This document shows, in pieces, positions 43,738-52,514 of a stretch of 64,000 nucleotides of DNA. The notes under the pieces were generated by a model. That model saw only the letters and a list, made by a program, of their open reading frames with translations. It searched no databases and had not been told where the DNA came from. The stretch is from Sphaerospermopsis sp. SIO1G1. GTDB lineage: Bacteria > Cyanobacteriota > Cyanobacteriia > Cyanobacteriales > Nostocaceae. The stretch spans positions 125,574 to 189,573 of the forward strand of contig JAAHFX010000006.1 in the NCBI GenBank assembly GCA_010672785.1. Reading direction: 5' to 3'. The translations under genes were made by a program, and so were the position numbers. Within the stretch, counting starts at the first letter, position 1, and each line of letters starts with the position of its first letter.

Positions 43738-44262
43738 CTAAGTTGACTTTGATAATTTCCAGACTAAAACTTCTTTACCTGGGGTGATCAATTCCATACC
43801 AATTTTTTCTAATACTCTCTGGGAAGCTATATTCTTTGGATCACAACCAGCAGTAACTGTTTGCATATCCGGTTGAGACAATACCAAATCTGCCATAGCT
43901 TTAGCAGCTTCTGTTCCATATCCTTGTTGACGATGGGATGGAGCGATGTAATAGCCAATTTCTACAGCATCAGTGGGTGAAAATGTTGCATCGGGAATAA
44001 CTTTAATCATCACATGGCCGATGAGAGTATTTTCTTGTTGATGAATGACTAAGCTCCCCCATCCCCACTTGCTCTGAAATGGATATTTTTCTAGTATATT
44101 TGCTATATCTGGCAAATTTTGTGAAGATTCCTGATCTTGCCAATCTGGTAAAACATTAACACCCAGAAATTTAGCTAATTCAGAATTATCAAGTATAGCA
44201 GTTTTAACTATGTCTAACTTAAAAGGTACTAACAATAATCTTTCTGTGAAAACTTGTTCCAT
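43738..44262 (-). CDS. GNAT-family N-acetyltransferase (RimJ/RimL-like)
   Basis: A 174-residue acetyltransferase with the N-terminal MEQVFTERLLLVPFKLD typical of the RimJ/RimL branch. The acetyl-CoA-binding motif A is VEIGYYIAPSHRQQGYGTEA (with Q-x-x-G-Y-G), followed by ENIASQRVLEKIGM-type residues (here KNIASQRVLEKIGMEL). Members acetylate protein N-termini, amino acids or antibiotics, so the substrate is not predictable. It lies 39 bp downstream of the DUF2237 gene on the same strand. ATG 44262. Confidence 0.85.
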   Translation of the reverse strand: MEQVFTERLLLVPFKLDIVKTAILDNSELAKFLGVNVLPDWQDQESSQNLPDIANILEKYPFQSKWGWGSLVIHQQENTLIGHVMIKVIPDATFSPTDAVEIGYYIAPSHRQQGYGTEAAKAMADLVLSQPDMQTVTAGCDPKNIASQRVLEKIGMELITPGKEVLVWKLSKST

Positions 44263-44301
44263 TTTCTCAAAATACTAAATTGCTGTTGACTAAAAAACCC
44301 A

Positions 44302-44673
44302 TTAATCCCGCATTACTCTGTATTTTTGTAAATCATCTAAATTACAAACCTCCAAAGCTCGCATATGAGTTGCTTCTAAAACTACTAAAGGTGCAACACC
44401 AGCTTCTAATGCTTCTTGCCATCTAGCAGCACACAAACACCAACCATCCCCAGGTTTTAACCCAGGAAAACTATATTCAGGCCTTGGTGTACTTAAATCA
44501 TTACCTTGAGATTTTGTATATTCTAAAAATTCTGCTGTCACTTGAGCGCAAACAACGTGCATTCCAAAATCTTGGCCACCTGTTTGACAAAACCCATCCC
44601 GATAAAAACCAGTCATGGGAGATGTACAGCAAACTTCTAATTTTGTCCCCAATACATTTTTAGCTTCTGTCAT
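44302..44673 (-). CDS. DUF2237 family protein
   Basis: A 123-residue protein of the DUF2237 family. The motifs VLGTKLEVCCTSPMTGFYRD, HVVCAQVTAEFLEYTKSQGN and PGLKPGDGWCLCAARWQEAL are the family's conserved Cys-bearing segments; VEVCNLDDL-type residues (LEVCNLDDLQKY) end it. Its six conserved-looking cysteines suggest metal or thiol chemistry, but the function of the family is unknown. It is just upstream of the GNAT gene, so they may form an operon. ATG 44673. Confidence 0.9.
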   Translation of the reverse strand: MTEAKNVLGTKLEVCCTSPMTGFYRDGFCQTGGQDFGMHVVCAQVTAEFLEYTKSQGNDLSTPRPEYSFPGLKPGDGWCLCAARWQEALEAGVAPLVVLEATHMRALEVCNLDDLQKYRVMRD

Positions 44674-44715
44674 AGTACGTTAAATGTTAAATGTGAAATT
44701 CATCCCAACAACTTC

Positions 44716-44838
44716 AGGACTTATGCAAGTGTCACAATCAGTGGTTGGTGCGTGACGCTACAAGTTTTATTGCTACGTTCAAATATTTTCGCATCTCACG
44801 CACCCTACGCCAAAAAATATGCCAGTTGCGTAAGTCCT
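44716..44838. mobile_element. MITE-like element, family A
   Basis: AGGACTTATGCAAGTG at the left and CAGTTGCGTAAGTCCT at the right. The interior contains GTTGGTGCGTGACGCTACA and its partial inverse TCTCACGCACCCTACGCC, so it can fold into a long hairpin. A second, degraded copy (44840-44935) is directly adjacent, a tandem insertion. Confidence 0.8.
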
Positions 44839-44839
44839 A

Positions 44840-44935
44840 AACTTATGGCTTACACGAAATATACTTCAAATAGTGTCATTACGACGAAAGGACGCAATCT
44901 CAAACCCCAACTTTTCATTAAAATGCGTAAGTCAT
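44840..44935. mobile_element. MITE-like element, family A (adjacent degraded copy)
   Basis: ACTTATGGCTTACACGAAAT at the left and AAATGCGTAAGTCAT at the right; the interior matches the copy at 26340-26430 (ATACTTCAAATA, ACGACGAAAGGACGCAATCT). Confidence 0.6.
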
Positions 44936-44976
44936 AAACTAATAACTGTTAACTGATAACTGACAACTGTTAACTG

Positions 44977-45939
44977 TTAACTGTTTTTCCCAGATTCAAA
45001 CAAGTGTAACCCTAAACGATGGGAAAGTTCCTCACAGACTTTTACACCTCTAACACTATTTCCTCGCATATCTAAAAGAGGTGAAAAAACACCTATTCCC
45101 ATTTTTCCAGGAACAACAGCAATAATTCCTCCACAAACACCACTTTTTGCGGGAATTCCTACTTTATAGGCCCACTCACCTGCAAAGTTATACATTCCGC
45201 AGGTATACATTACACTCAATATATCTTTTATGTATTGACTATCTATAGCTTTTTCCTTGGTAATAGGATTAACTCCTTTATTGGCTAAAGTAGCAGCCAT
45301 AACTGCTAAATCTTTACAAGTGACTAAAACTGAACATTGTTGAAAATATAAATCTAATGCTTCTTCTATGTTTTGGTCAATCATGCCAAAATTTAACATT
45401 AAATGGGCTGTAGCTCGGTTACGATGTCCTGTACTACGCTCTGATGTAAAAACTGAAATATCAACAAATACATCTCTGCCAATATAACGTTTATACATTT
45501 CTAACAGTCTATTGAGTTTTTCTGTTGCACCATTACCTTTGATTAAGCTGGTAGTTGCTATTGCTCCAGCGTTAACCATTGGGTTATAGGGGCGTTTTGA
45601 CTTTTCATCGAGAATAATAGCATTAAATGCGTCCCCTGTTGGTTCTACTCCCACTCTGGTTAAAACATAATCTTTACCATGATCTTCTAAAGCTTGTCCA
45701 TAAACAAATACTTTAGATATTGATTGAATGGTAAATAGTTGTTGATAATCACCCACTTCATAAATCTCACCATCAACAGTGACAATGCAGATACTGAATA
45801 AGTTGGGGTTGAGTTTGGCTAATTCGGGAATATAGTTAGCAACTTTACCTTCTGATAAAGACTTGTATTGAGAGTGCAAATCTTTAATTACTTCTAAGAA
45901 TGACTGTGTAGTAATATCTGATTCTTGTGAGTCTGTCAT
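44977..45939 (-). CDS. glsA: Glutaminase
   Basis: A 320-residue glutaminase (beta-lactamase-like fold), hydrolysing glutamine to glutamate and ammonia. The nucleophile motif is Ser73-x-x-Lys76 in [37 protein letters not shown] (about 120-136), [20 protein letters not shown] and [20 protein letters not shown] (about 264-283) match the family. Length is normal. The TAA stop codon is supplied by a TTAACTG repeat, so the last residues (SGKNS) border the repeat. ATG 45939. Single gene. Confidence 0.95.
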   Translation of the reverse strand: MTDSQESDITTQSFLEVIKDLHSQYKSLSEGKVANYIPELAKLNPNLFSICIVTVDGEIYEVGDYQQLFTIQSISKVFVYGQALEDHGKDYVLTRVGVEPTGDAFNAIILDEKSKRPYNPMVNAGAIATTSLIKGNGATEKLNRLLEMYKRYIGRDVFVDISVFTSERSTGHRNRATAHLMLNFGMIDQNIEEALDLYFQQCSVLVTCKDLAVMAATLANKGVNPITKEKAIDSQYIKDILSVMYTCGMYNFAGEWAYKVGIPAKSGVCGGIIAVVPGKMGIGVFSPLLDMRGNSVRGVKVCEELSHRLGLHLFESGKNS

Positions 45940-46860
45940 GGCTTTAATAAGTGTTAAATCTTGAATTTTGACATTTAAGCAAGGAACTAGGGTGCAAGGA
46001 AAGAGGGTTAACAGTTTTTTGATTCACCAAAAATATGCAAGTTAATTGTCTGACAACTTAACCTGCTCATAGCTGTTTTGTTCAGCATATAAGTATACAG
46101 AGATAATATCTGTGCTGTTTTTTACTTTTTGGTTTGATATCTACAAGCTAAAAGTCTCTTATTTGATTCTCTGAATTATTGCTTTTTTTGATGAGAAAAA
46201 ATACTTATTGAGAAAAAGTAAATTTACAGTCAGTTTTATTACTTAAATTTTTTAAACAAAAGGCACTAATTTTTCTATGTATTTTATTTTATAATGTTGT
46301 AAATATATTTACTTATAAGTAGAATTCAAAATTTATGTTCAATATTTATATTGAAGTATTTACTCAAGGAATATGTTGATGTTTCATGAGATATTATCTA
46401 ACAATATTTTTTATATGTCTAAATACTTAGGTTATAAAAAAATAGTATTTTTTATGACTGAAACAGCAGAAAATACAAAAGTAATATTTACTACTCTTTA
46501 CTTTTGTAACAATTTTACGGTTTTTCAAATAACCTGATAATTAGTTGACGCAGCAAAAATACAGTTATTACTATGACTCTATGAAAAATTATTTATTTCC
46601 TGAAAAAAAATGTTACACCGCCAAGAAGCTGATGATTAAAAGGGTTGAACTATAAAACCAGAGCTAGGGAATGAGAAATTGCCCCTTTAGCTTACGGTAA
46701 AACCCTGATCCCAGCGCAAAAACTTCATGCTACTGTGTTGCAGTCACAAATAAAAGGTGAAATTGAAACGAGTTCAACTTTTGGGTTAATTGATGATCAC
46801 TATCTTGAAACCCAAGGGAGAGAACAAAGAGTTCTCTGGTAGCTTTAAAAAATCGGACAC
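45940..46860. other. Long divergent intergenic region
   Basis: About 920 bp between glsA (minus) and the RlpA-like gene (plus). The first 650 bp are very A+T-rich with no gene. A small hairpin ACAGA-N7-TCTGT followed by T-rich sequence lies near 46098-46125. The last 220 bp contain the structured leader described separately. Confidence 0.5.
46640..46840 (+). promoter_or_regulatory. Structured 5' leader of rlpA-like gene, candidate cis-regulatory RNA
   Basis: Four consecutive stems can be drawn. AGGGTT (46641-46646) pairs with AACCCT (46701-46706) and encloses AGCTA-GGG (46662-46669) with CCC and TAGCT (46683-46692). TTGGGTT (46781-46787) pairs with AACCCAA (46809-46815). AGAGAAC (46819-46825) pairs with GTTCTCT (46831-46837), ending 23 nt before the ATG. 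Cell-wall genes such as rlpA are sometimes under riboswitch control (c-di-AMP class), but the consensus sequence of that class is not visible here. Confidence 0.4.
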
Positions 46861-47916
46861 ATGAATATAAGATATTTGTTAACTATTGCCGCTGTGTTTC
46901 TGTCTGTTTTGGGTTCACCCCTGAAAGGTCATGCACAAACAGTCGAGAATAATGTTTCTTCTACTCAGAATTTAGTGAGGGTAGGAGATTACGAAGTTGG
47001 AAAACAGAACACCACCTCTGATACTGAAAAGACGAAAATTTACGCCCACAGTATTCAAGGTCGTCAAGCTGCAACTTTTTATATCCGTGATATTCCTGTT
47101 CTGACTTTCCTGAGTCCTAACTCAACTTCTGGTGAACAAACCAAAGTAGGAACAGTTCAGACTACAGAAGGGTTGAGTTCCTCCGGTCAGATTGCTGGTA
47201 ATTATAAAGTAGCCAGTGCGGGAAGTGTTAAGGATGTGAGCAAATCTTCTCAGTTGGCCGATGATCCAGTCCACAGAGCTACTTTATTGGCTGCTCAAAT
47301 TAACAATCTGATCAAAAATAATGCTGATGCTACTCAGATTAGTGTTAGCTGGAAACCAGCGAAAAGCTCTTCTGTCAATAATAAAGTCCAAGATAAGGAC
47401 GCTACTGTTAAAAATCAGTTAGAACGCTATATCATCAAAATTAATGACCAAGAATTGGTGGAAATTAACGATACCACCAAACTGGCAGATTCTACGAATA
47501 ACTTGGCACAAGATGCCTTACAAGCGACAAATCGTTTACGAAGATTAATAGGTAACGCTGCTCCCATTAATAAGATTGCCAACCTCCCTAAACGCCCTCA
47601 ACAGATTGCAAGTAGGAACAGGTTAAAATTTCAAGGTGTGGCTTCTTGGTATGGTTATTATTGGGCTGGTAATAAAACCGCCAATGGTGAAATATATAAT
47701 CCTGAAGGAATGACAGCTGCTCACCGGACTTTACCTATGGGTACGAAGGTACGTGTAACTAACACTCGCAATGGTAAGTCTGTAATTTTGCGGATTAATG
47801 ATCGTGGGCCCTACATTGCTGGTCGAATTATTGATGTTTCTCTCGGTGCAGCTAGAATTTTGGGGATGGTGAAAAGTGGACTTGCTCCTGTACGGGTTGA
47901 AGTCTTAGGAAGATAA
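46861..47916 (+). CDS. rlpA: RlpA-like double-psi beta-barrel protein
   Basis: A 351-residue exported protein. Signal peptide with hydrophobic LLTIAAVFLSVLGSP, likely cleaved after HAQ near residue 26. The middle (about 30-250) is hydrophilic and unremarkable. The C-terminal 90 residues are the RlpA DPBB domain: FQGVASWYGYYWAGNKTANG, EGMTAAHRTLPMGTKVRVTN, LRINDRGPYIAGRIIDVSLG. The Asp and His of the domain are those used for peptidoglycan cleavage in lytic RlpA. It likely acts on septal or envelope peptidoglycan. There is no lipobox and no SPOR domain. ATG 46861. Confidence 0.9.
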   Translation: MNIRYLLTIAAVFLSVLGSPLKGHAQTVENNVSSTQNLVRVGDYEVGKQNTTSDTEKTKIYAHSIQGRQAATFYIRDIPVLTFLSPNSTSGEQTKVGTVQTTEGLSSSGQIAGNYKVASAGSVKDVSKSSQLADDPVHRATLLAAQINNLIKNNADATQISVSWKPAKSSSVNNKVQDKDATVKNQLERYIIKINDQELVEINDTTKLADSTNNLAQDALQATNRLRRLIGNAAPINKIANLPKRPQQIASRNRLKFQGVASWYGYYWAGNKTANGEIYNPEGMTAAHRTLPMGTKVRVTNTRNGKSVILRINDRGPYIAGRIIDVSLGAARILGMVKSGLAPVRVEVLGR

Positions 47917-48069
47917 ACCTACAGTTGATCAAAAATCAGAAATCAGAAATCTTTATTAAATACAAATTTTACAATATAAGCAGCTAACTCCTAGAAATCC
48001 TTAATCTCTGAAGCTAATTTCAGATATACACTAACGGGTGAGAGGATCACAATCTAGGGGTATTTTTTT

Positions 48070-49689
48070 GTGCGTCTGTTAAAAACAGTTGCAGCTTTAC
48101 GCTGTTATTTAAGACAATGCCGTAGTACAAGCAAGGTTAAACTGGCAGAAAATTTATTACTTGATGATCACAGTACCTGGTATCCCACTCATGTGGGTTT
48201 AGTTCCTACTATGGGAGGGTTACACCAAGGTCATTTAAGCCTGATTAAAAAAGCTAAACAAGAAAATTCTACTGTAGTTGTCAGTATTTTTATCAATCCT
48301 CTCCAATTTGGAGCGGGTGAGGATTATGATCTTTATCCTCGAACTTTTGAGCAAGATCGTTTACTTTGTTCCCAGGCTGGAGTTGATGCAATTTTTTTAC
48401 CTACTCCGGAGGAGATGGGTATTGCAAAGAAGAATATACAAGAAACTCAAGTGACACAGGTGATCCCTCCATCTGGTATGATAAAAGGCTTATGTGGTAG
48501 ATATCGGCTGGGTCATTTCCAAGGTGTGGCGACAATTGTCACCAAGCTTTTCAATTTGGTGCAACCTGACCGTGCTTACTTTGGCCAAAAAGATGGTCAG
48601 CAACTAGCTATTATTAAATGTCTGGTAGCTGATTTGAATTTGCCAGTGGAGATTGTTGCTTGTCCCACGGTGCGAGAGGCTTCTGGTTTGGCTTTGAGTT
48701 CTCGTAATCAATATTTGACTGCAACGGAGAAAGAGCAAGCAACAGTGCTATATAGAGGCTTGCATAAGGCTGAGGCGGCGTTTCATACTGGCGTTCGCGA
48801 CAGTAGCCAGCTGATAGCATTGGTGTGGGAAGAAATTGCCAAGGTTAGCACTATCTCTGTCGAATATATTGAATTGGTTGAGCCGACTACATTGATGTTT
48901 TTAACAAAAGTTCAGGAGGAAGGAATGCTGGCGATCGCAGCCCGTCTAGGTTCTACACGTCTAATTGATAATACCATCTTGCGCGATGTTTATAACGGGC
49001 TACGCCAACCGATTATTGCCATTGATGGCCCTGCTGGTGCGGGTAAATCTACCGTAGCTCGCCAAGTAGCAAATCAATTGGGGTTGGTGTATTTAGATAC
49101 TGGGGCAATGTACCGGGCTATCACCTGGTTAGTTCTGGAAGAAGGTATTTCTATAGATGATGAATGTGGTGTTGCAGAATTGGTAAGTGAGTGTCGAATT
49201 GAACTTACTCCTAGTCAAAGTATGAAATTTCCTGTACAAGTATGGATAAATGATAAAAATGTTACTCAAGTAATTCGCACTGTAGATGTAACGTCAAAGG
49301 TATCGGCGATCGCAGCACAAATTTCGGTTCGTAAAGCTCTAGTTAAACAACAGCAAAGCTGGGGCCAAAAGGGAGGTTTGGTAGCAGAAGGTAGGGATAT
49401 TGGTACTCATGTGTTCCCAGATGCGGAAGTAAAAATATTCTTAACTGCTTCTGTTGCTGAACGCGCTCGTCGTCGTTACCAAGATTACGATCAAGAAGGA
49501 CAGTCACCAGTTAGTTTAGAGCAACTAGAAAAGGATATTGCTGAACGTGACTACAAAGATAGCACTCGTACTATCTCTCCTTTGCAGAAAGCCGCAGACG
49601 CATTAGAAATTCAAACTGATGGGCTTAGTCCTTCTCAAGTGGCTGATAAAATTGTTAACCATTACCAACTTCGCTTATCTCAACGCTAA
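48070..49689 (+). CDS. panC/cmk: Bifunctional pantoate-beta-alanine ligase / cytidylate kinase
   Basis: A 539-residue fusion typical of cyanobacteria. Residues of about 1-300 are pantothenate synthetase (VPTMGGLHQGHLSLIKKAKQ; NPLQFGAGEDYDLYPR; VQPDRAYFGQKDGQQL; SSRNQYLT), joining pantoate and beta-alanine for coenzyme A synthesis. Residues of about 317-539 are CMP kinase (IIAIDGPAGAGKSTVARQVA P-loop; GLVYLDTGAMYRA; VAEGRDIGTHVFPDAEVKIF). The start is GTG 48070, giving MRLLKTVAALRCYL. An apparent insertion of about 18 residues after the N-terminal helix (residues 20-37) precedes the VPTMG motif. Cytoplasmic. Confidence 0.94.
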   Translation: MRLLKTVAALRCYLRQCRSTSKVKLAENLLLDDHSTWYPTHVGLVPTMGGLHQGHLSLIKKAKQENSTVVVSIFINPLQFGAGEDYDLYPRTFEQDRLLCSQAGVDAIFLPTPEEMGIAKKNIQETQVTQVIPPSGMIKGLCGRYRLGHFQGVATIVTKLFNLVQPDRAYFGQKDGQQLAIIKCLVADLNLPVEIVACPTVREASGLALSSRNQYLTATEKEQATVLYRGLHKAEAAFHTGVRDSSQLIALVWEEIAKVSTISVEYIELVEPTTLMFLTKVQEEGMLAIAARLGSTRLIDNTILRDVYNGLRQPIIAIDGPAGAGKSTVARQVANQLGLVYLDTGAMYRAITWLVLEEGISIDDECGVAELVSECRIELTPSQSMKFPVQVWINDKNVTQVIRTVDVTSKVSAIAAQISVRKALVKQQQSWGQKGGLVAEGRDIGTHVFPDAEVKIFLTASVAERARRRYQDYDQEGQSPVSLEQLEKDIAERDYKDSTRTISPLQKAADALEIQTDGLSPSQVADKIVNHYQLRLSQR

Positions 49690-50510
49690 AAACTTGCTTG
49701 GCTAGTTAGGTCTGGCTGTATAACCATGAAAACATGATGGGAAAAGGTTTGTAGCTGTTTTTCTTGATCAAAAATGCAATATATTTGTGGCTAGGAGTTT
49801 GAAAAACTTGCATTTGAGTCTAACTTTCAGGAAAAAACTGCTCCACTCAAGATTGGAAACTGTTCCCTATTCCCTATCTTCTGTTCCCTGTTTCCACAAC
49901 CAGACTTTTTCAGTGCATCCTGATTATATTAGCTAGTGATTAATAACAATTTGGTAAGTCAGAGGTTACGGACTAAATTTAAAAGTTGTGGTAGCTAGTG
50001 AGGAAAGGTTGTTTTTATCTTTCCTGGTTTTGATGGGTACTCGATTTTGAAGTGATTTAGTAGTGACTTTTGACTTTTTGTTTGTGAGTTGTTCTGGTAA
50101 GAAAGCTTTGTCATTAATCAAAAATTTTGGAATAGATATTTGAATATAAAAGAATAGAGAAAACCATCGTACACCTCCAGGACTACAAAATTCTCTAACT
50201 ATAGATAGATTTAAGATTTAATTTAGAAAACTAAACAGGACTTACGCAAAATATCTCTTGAAACCTCTTACCTTTGTTTCCTTTGCGTCCTTCGTGGTTC
50301 ATTCTTCCGTAACTTGTACGTAAGTCCTGGACTTGGACTTGTTAAATATTCCCTATGTGCCAAAAACAAGCTCATCACTCAAAAGATAAAATTTGGTAGT
50401 AATATAACTATGTTAAGTTTTATGTCGGAAAATCACTCAAATAAATATATTTTCATTTAAGAGAGTGATTTGATGTTTAGGCGAAACAAATAAAGAGAGG
50501 ATTTGAACAC
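49690..50510. other. Long intergenic region before sodB
   Basis: It holds GTTAGGTCTGGCTGTATAAC (a relic also found near 19259), a GTTCCCT heptamer run (49859-49895), a family A element (50237-50328) and about 150 bp of A+T-rich sequence with the sodB promoter. No gene is seen. Confidence 0.6.
50237..50328. mobile_element. MITE-like element, family A
   Basis: AGGACTTACGCAAAATATCT at the left and TGTACGTAAGTCCT at the right; the interior resembles the 1582-1674 subtype (CCTTTGTTTCCTTTGCGTCC). Confidence 0.8.
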
Positions 50511-51110
50511 ATGGCATTTACCCAACCTCCCCTACCCTTTGACTCCAAAGCTTTAGAACCTTATGGCATGAAAGCAGAAACCTTTGAATATCACTATGGT
50601 AAGCATCATGCAGCTTATGTAAACAATCTGAATAAGCTCACAGAGGGTACAGAACTGGCTGACAAGACTCTCGAAGAAGTAATTACAACTGCTTATAGTG
50701 ATCCTTCTAAAGCGGGCATTTTTAACAACGCTGCTCAAGTTTGGAATCATACATTCTTTTGGAACTCACTTAAACCCGCTGGTGGTGGTGCTCCTACTGG
50801 AGACTTAGCCGCTAGAATTGATAAAGATTTTGGTAGCTTCGACAAATTCAAAGAAGAATTTTCTGCTGCTGCTGCAACTCAGTTTGGTAGTGGTTGGGCT
50901 TGGTTAGTAGATGACGCTGGTACACTTAAAGTCATGAAAACACCTAACGCAGAGAACCCCTTAGTACATGGTAAAAAGCCACTTCTGACTCTAGATGTTT
51001 GGGAACACGCTTATTACATTGACTATAGAAATGCGCGTCCTGCATTCATTAAGAACTTCTTAGAGCAATTGGTTAACTGGGACTTTGTTGCTGCAAATTT
51101 AGCTGCTTAA
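50511..51110 (+). CDS. sodB: Superoxide dismutase [Fe]
   Basis: A cytoplasmic iron superoxide dismutase, 199 residues, converting superoxide to O2 and H2O2. Metal ligands are His28 ([13 protein letters not shown]), His80 (QVWNHTFFW), Asp162 and His166 ([15 protein letters not shown]). Gln-type AAQVWNH and the GSGWAWLV context fit the Fe rather than the Mn enzyme. ATG 50511 has an AGAGAGGA site. The gene is convergent with a complete nickel SOD gene pair 320 bp away, so the strain should have two metal-independent routes to superoxide removal. Confidence 0.96.
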   Translation: MAFTQPPLPFDSKALEPYGMKAETFEYHYGKHHAAYVNNLNKLTEGTELADKTLEEVITTAYSDPSKAGIFNNAAQVWNHTFFWNSLKPAGGGAPTGDLAARIDKDFGSFDKFKEEFSAAAATQFGSGWAWLVDDAGTLKVMKTPNAENPLVHGKKPLLTLDVWEHAYYIDYRNARPAFIKNFLEQLVNWDFVAANLAA

Positions 51111-51136
51111 TTCAATAGACATCTCCGGAAAATAAT

Positions 51137-51164
51137 GTAGAGACGTTGCATACAGCGTCTCTAC
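51137..51164. repeat. Hairpin repeat GTAGAGACG / CGTCTCTAC
   Basis: Perfect 9-bp arms around a 10-nt loop (TTGCATACAG), 27 bp after the sodB stop. This is a common cyanobacterial dispersed hairpin. It could assist termination of sodB but has no T-tract. Confidence 0.75.
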
Positions 51165-51212
51165 AAGGGTTTCACGTCACGCATATTTAATTTTCACCAG
51201 ATGTCTTATATT

Positions 51213-51325
51213 TAGGGCTGGCTGAATAAATATGAAAACATTATATATAGGTAAGGCATTTTAGGCTTTTTTCTTAAAAACAAGTGCAAGACTAGAGCAG
51301 CCAAAGTTCCAAAAACCTTGCACTT
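51213..51325. repeat. Dispersed repeat, family E
   Basis: GGCTGGCTGAATAAATATGA, then AAGTGCAAGACTAG and AACCTTGCACTTG arms. Related to 8377-8525, whose reverse complement ends with the same GGCTGAATAAAT context. Confidence 0.6.
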
Positions 51326-51433
51326 GTATAGACTCCGATTGGAGGATTAAAAAATTAATTAATTTACTAACTTAGCATGGAGAGCAAAGTGATTTTACGA
51401 AATTAGGATTTTACTTCCAGCTAATAGGTGACA

Positions 51434-51835
51434 CTAAAGGAAACGACTGGTTACACGACCTACAATAAGATGTGATTCAACCCATCCAAAATCCCAACTA
51501 TCAGTACTATAGAAACGATTATCTCCTTGTAGGAAACAAGCACCATTAGGGTGGATTGAAACTACCCGCTTGACTAAGTTCAGATTTGGAGAATCAGGGG
51601 AATTCACTACTACCACATCACCAATAGAAGGATTTGACAATCTATATGAACTACAATCCACTAAGATTTCATCTCCGGGTTTCAGTAATGGTAACATAGA
51701 TATACCAACAACCTGAAAACGTCGCCGTTGTCTTAATAACCAAAGTAAAATTTCCCAAAAGCCACTATTAGGTATTGGGGATATTGCTAAATCCGAATTC
51801 CAGTCAAAGTTAGCTGGCTTTGTACCAGGGAACAT
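51434..51835 (-). CDS. sodX: Nickel-type superoxide dismutase maturation protease
   Basis: A 133-residue S26-family (signal peptidase-like) serine protease that removes the propeptide of NiSOD to expose the metal-binding N-terminus. The catalytic dyad is Ser46 (VVGISMLPLLKPGDEILVD) and Lys89 (NLVKRVVSI); CFLQGDNRFYSTDS is the conserved box after it. It overlaps the 3' end of sodN by 26 bp in another frame, so the two are translationally linked. ATG 51835. No membrane anchor is evident, fitting a soluble processing enzyme. Confidence 0.93.
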   Translation of the reverse strand: MFPGTKPANFDWNSDLAISPIPNSGFWEILLWLLRQRRRFQVVGISMLPLLKPGDEILVDCSSYRLSNPSIGDVVVVNSPDSPNLNLVKRVVSIHPNGACFLQGDNRFYSTDSWDFGWVESHLIVGRVTSRFL

Positions 51836-52292
51836 CGGTTCTACTTTTTGTAGCCCAAAAGATTTCTTGGATCTCTTTAATGGCTTCCATTAACTCATTT
51901 GCATGTTGTAAACTAACTTCAACTTTGCAAGCAGAACAAAGTTTGGCAACATTCCAAAATTTAGTATGCAAATCTGGAAACTTTTCTAAATGCACGGGCT
52001 TAAAATAATCTGTCCACAGCACTAAAAGTTCTTTCTTGGTAAGTTGTGCTTGTTCTTCCTTGATCTGAATATAACGACTCATTGTATTGTTATAGGCAGC
52101 GATCGCAGCTGGATCTCCCCCGGAAGGAGGTTGCAAATCTAGAATCTTTTTTGTCATTGACAATACGGCTTCAGCAGAAATTCTAGCTGAGGCTGGATCG
52201 TAGACTCCACATGGTCCATCACAGTGAGCGTATACAGCTTCAGCAGGAAACCAAGTCTTAATTTTGGTAATAATCGAATTGAATACACGCAT
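51810..52292 (-). CDS. sodN: Superoxide dismutase [Ni]
   Basis: A nickel superoxide dismutase precursor, 160 residues. The nickel hook HCDGPCGVYDP starts at His23; mature enzyme begins there once the propeptide (about 22 residues, ending EAVYA) is removed, and His23, Cys24 and Cys28 bind nickel. The remaining helices (LSMTKKILDLQPP, YIQIKEEQAQLTKKELLVLW, HLEKFPDLHTKFWNVAKLCS) match the four-helix bundle. The propeptide is not a Sec signal. sodX overlaps its end. Nickel uptake genes are not in the window. Confidence 0.96.
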   Translation of the reverse strand: MRVFNSIITKIKTWFPAEAVYAHCDGPCGVYDPASARISAEAVLSMTKKILDLQPPSGGDPAAIAAYNNTMSRYIQIKEEQAQLTKKELLVLWTDYFKPVHLEKFPDLHTKFWNVAKLCSACKVEVSLQHANELMEAIKEIQEIFWATKSRTDVPWYKAS

Positions 52293-52514
52293 AATGATAA
52301 CTTATTCCAACTATTTAGCCTTCCTATAGTATCACCAGAGGTTTCTGTTTTAAATAACTTGAGACATAAAGATAAGTAAATTCACTTGTCTACAGCTAGA
52401 GTTAGGGTTGGTTAAAAAAAATCTATTTCTCCTTACATCCATCCTCCTAATACTCGTAATATTAGTTAAATTTTGTTAAGATAGAGAATCGCTCCCCTAG
52501 CAGAGAAATATTTC

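Larger units (their letters stand above)
51111..51433. other. Convergent gap between sodB and sodX
   Basis: It contains the GTAGAGACG/CGTCTCTAC hairpin (51137-51164) and a family E repeat (51213-51325). No gene is seen. Confidence 0.6.

Noticed and set aside
44752..44937. 61-residue frame upstream of the DUF2237 gene
   Set aside because: It is contained in two adjacent MITE-like elements.
46640..46840. Firm call of a c-di-AMP (ydaO) riboswitch
   Set aside because: The location before an rlpA-like gene fits, but the conserved sequence blocks of that class are not visible; kept only as a candidate structured leader.
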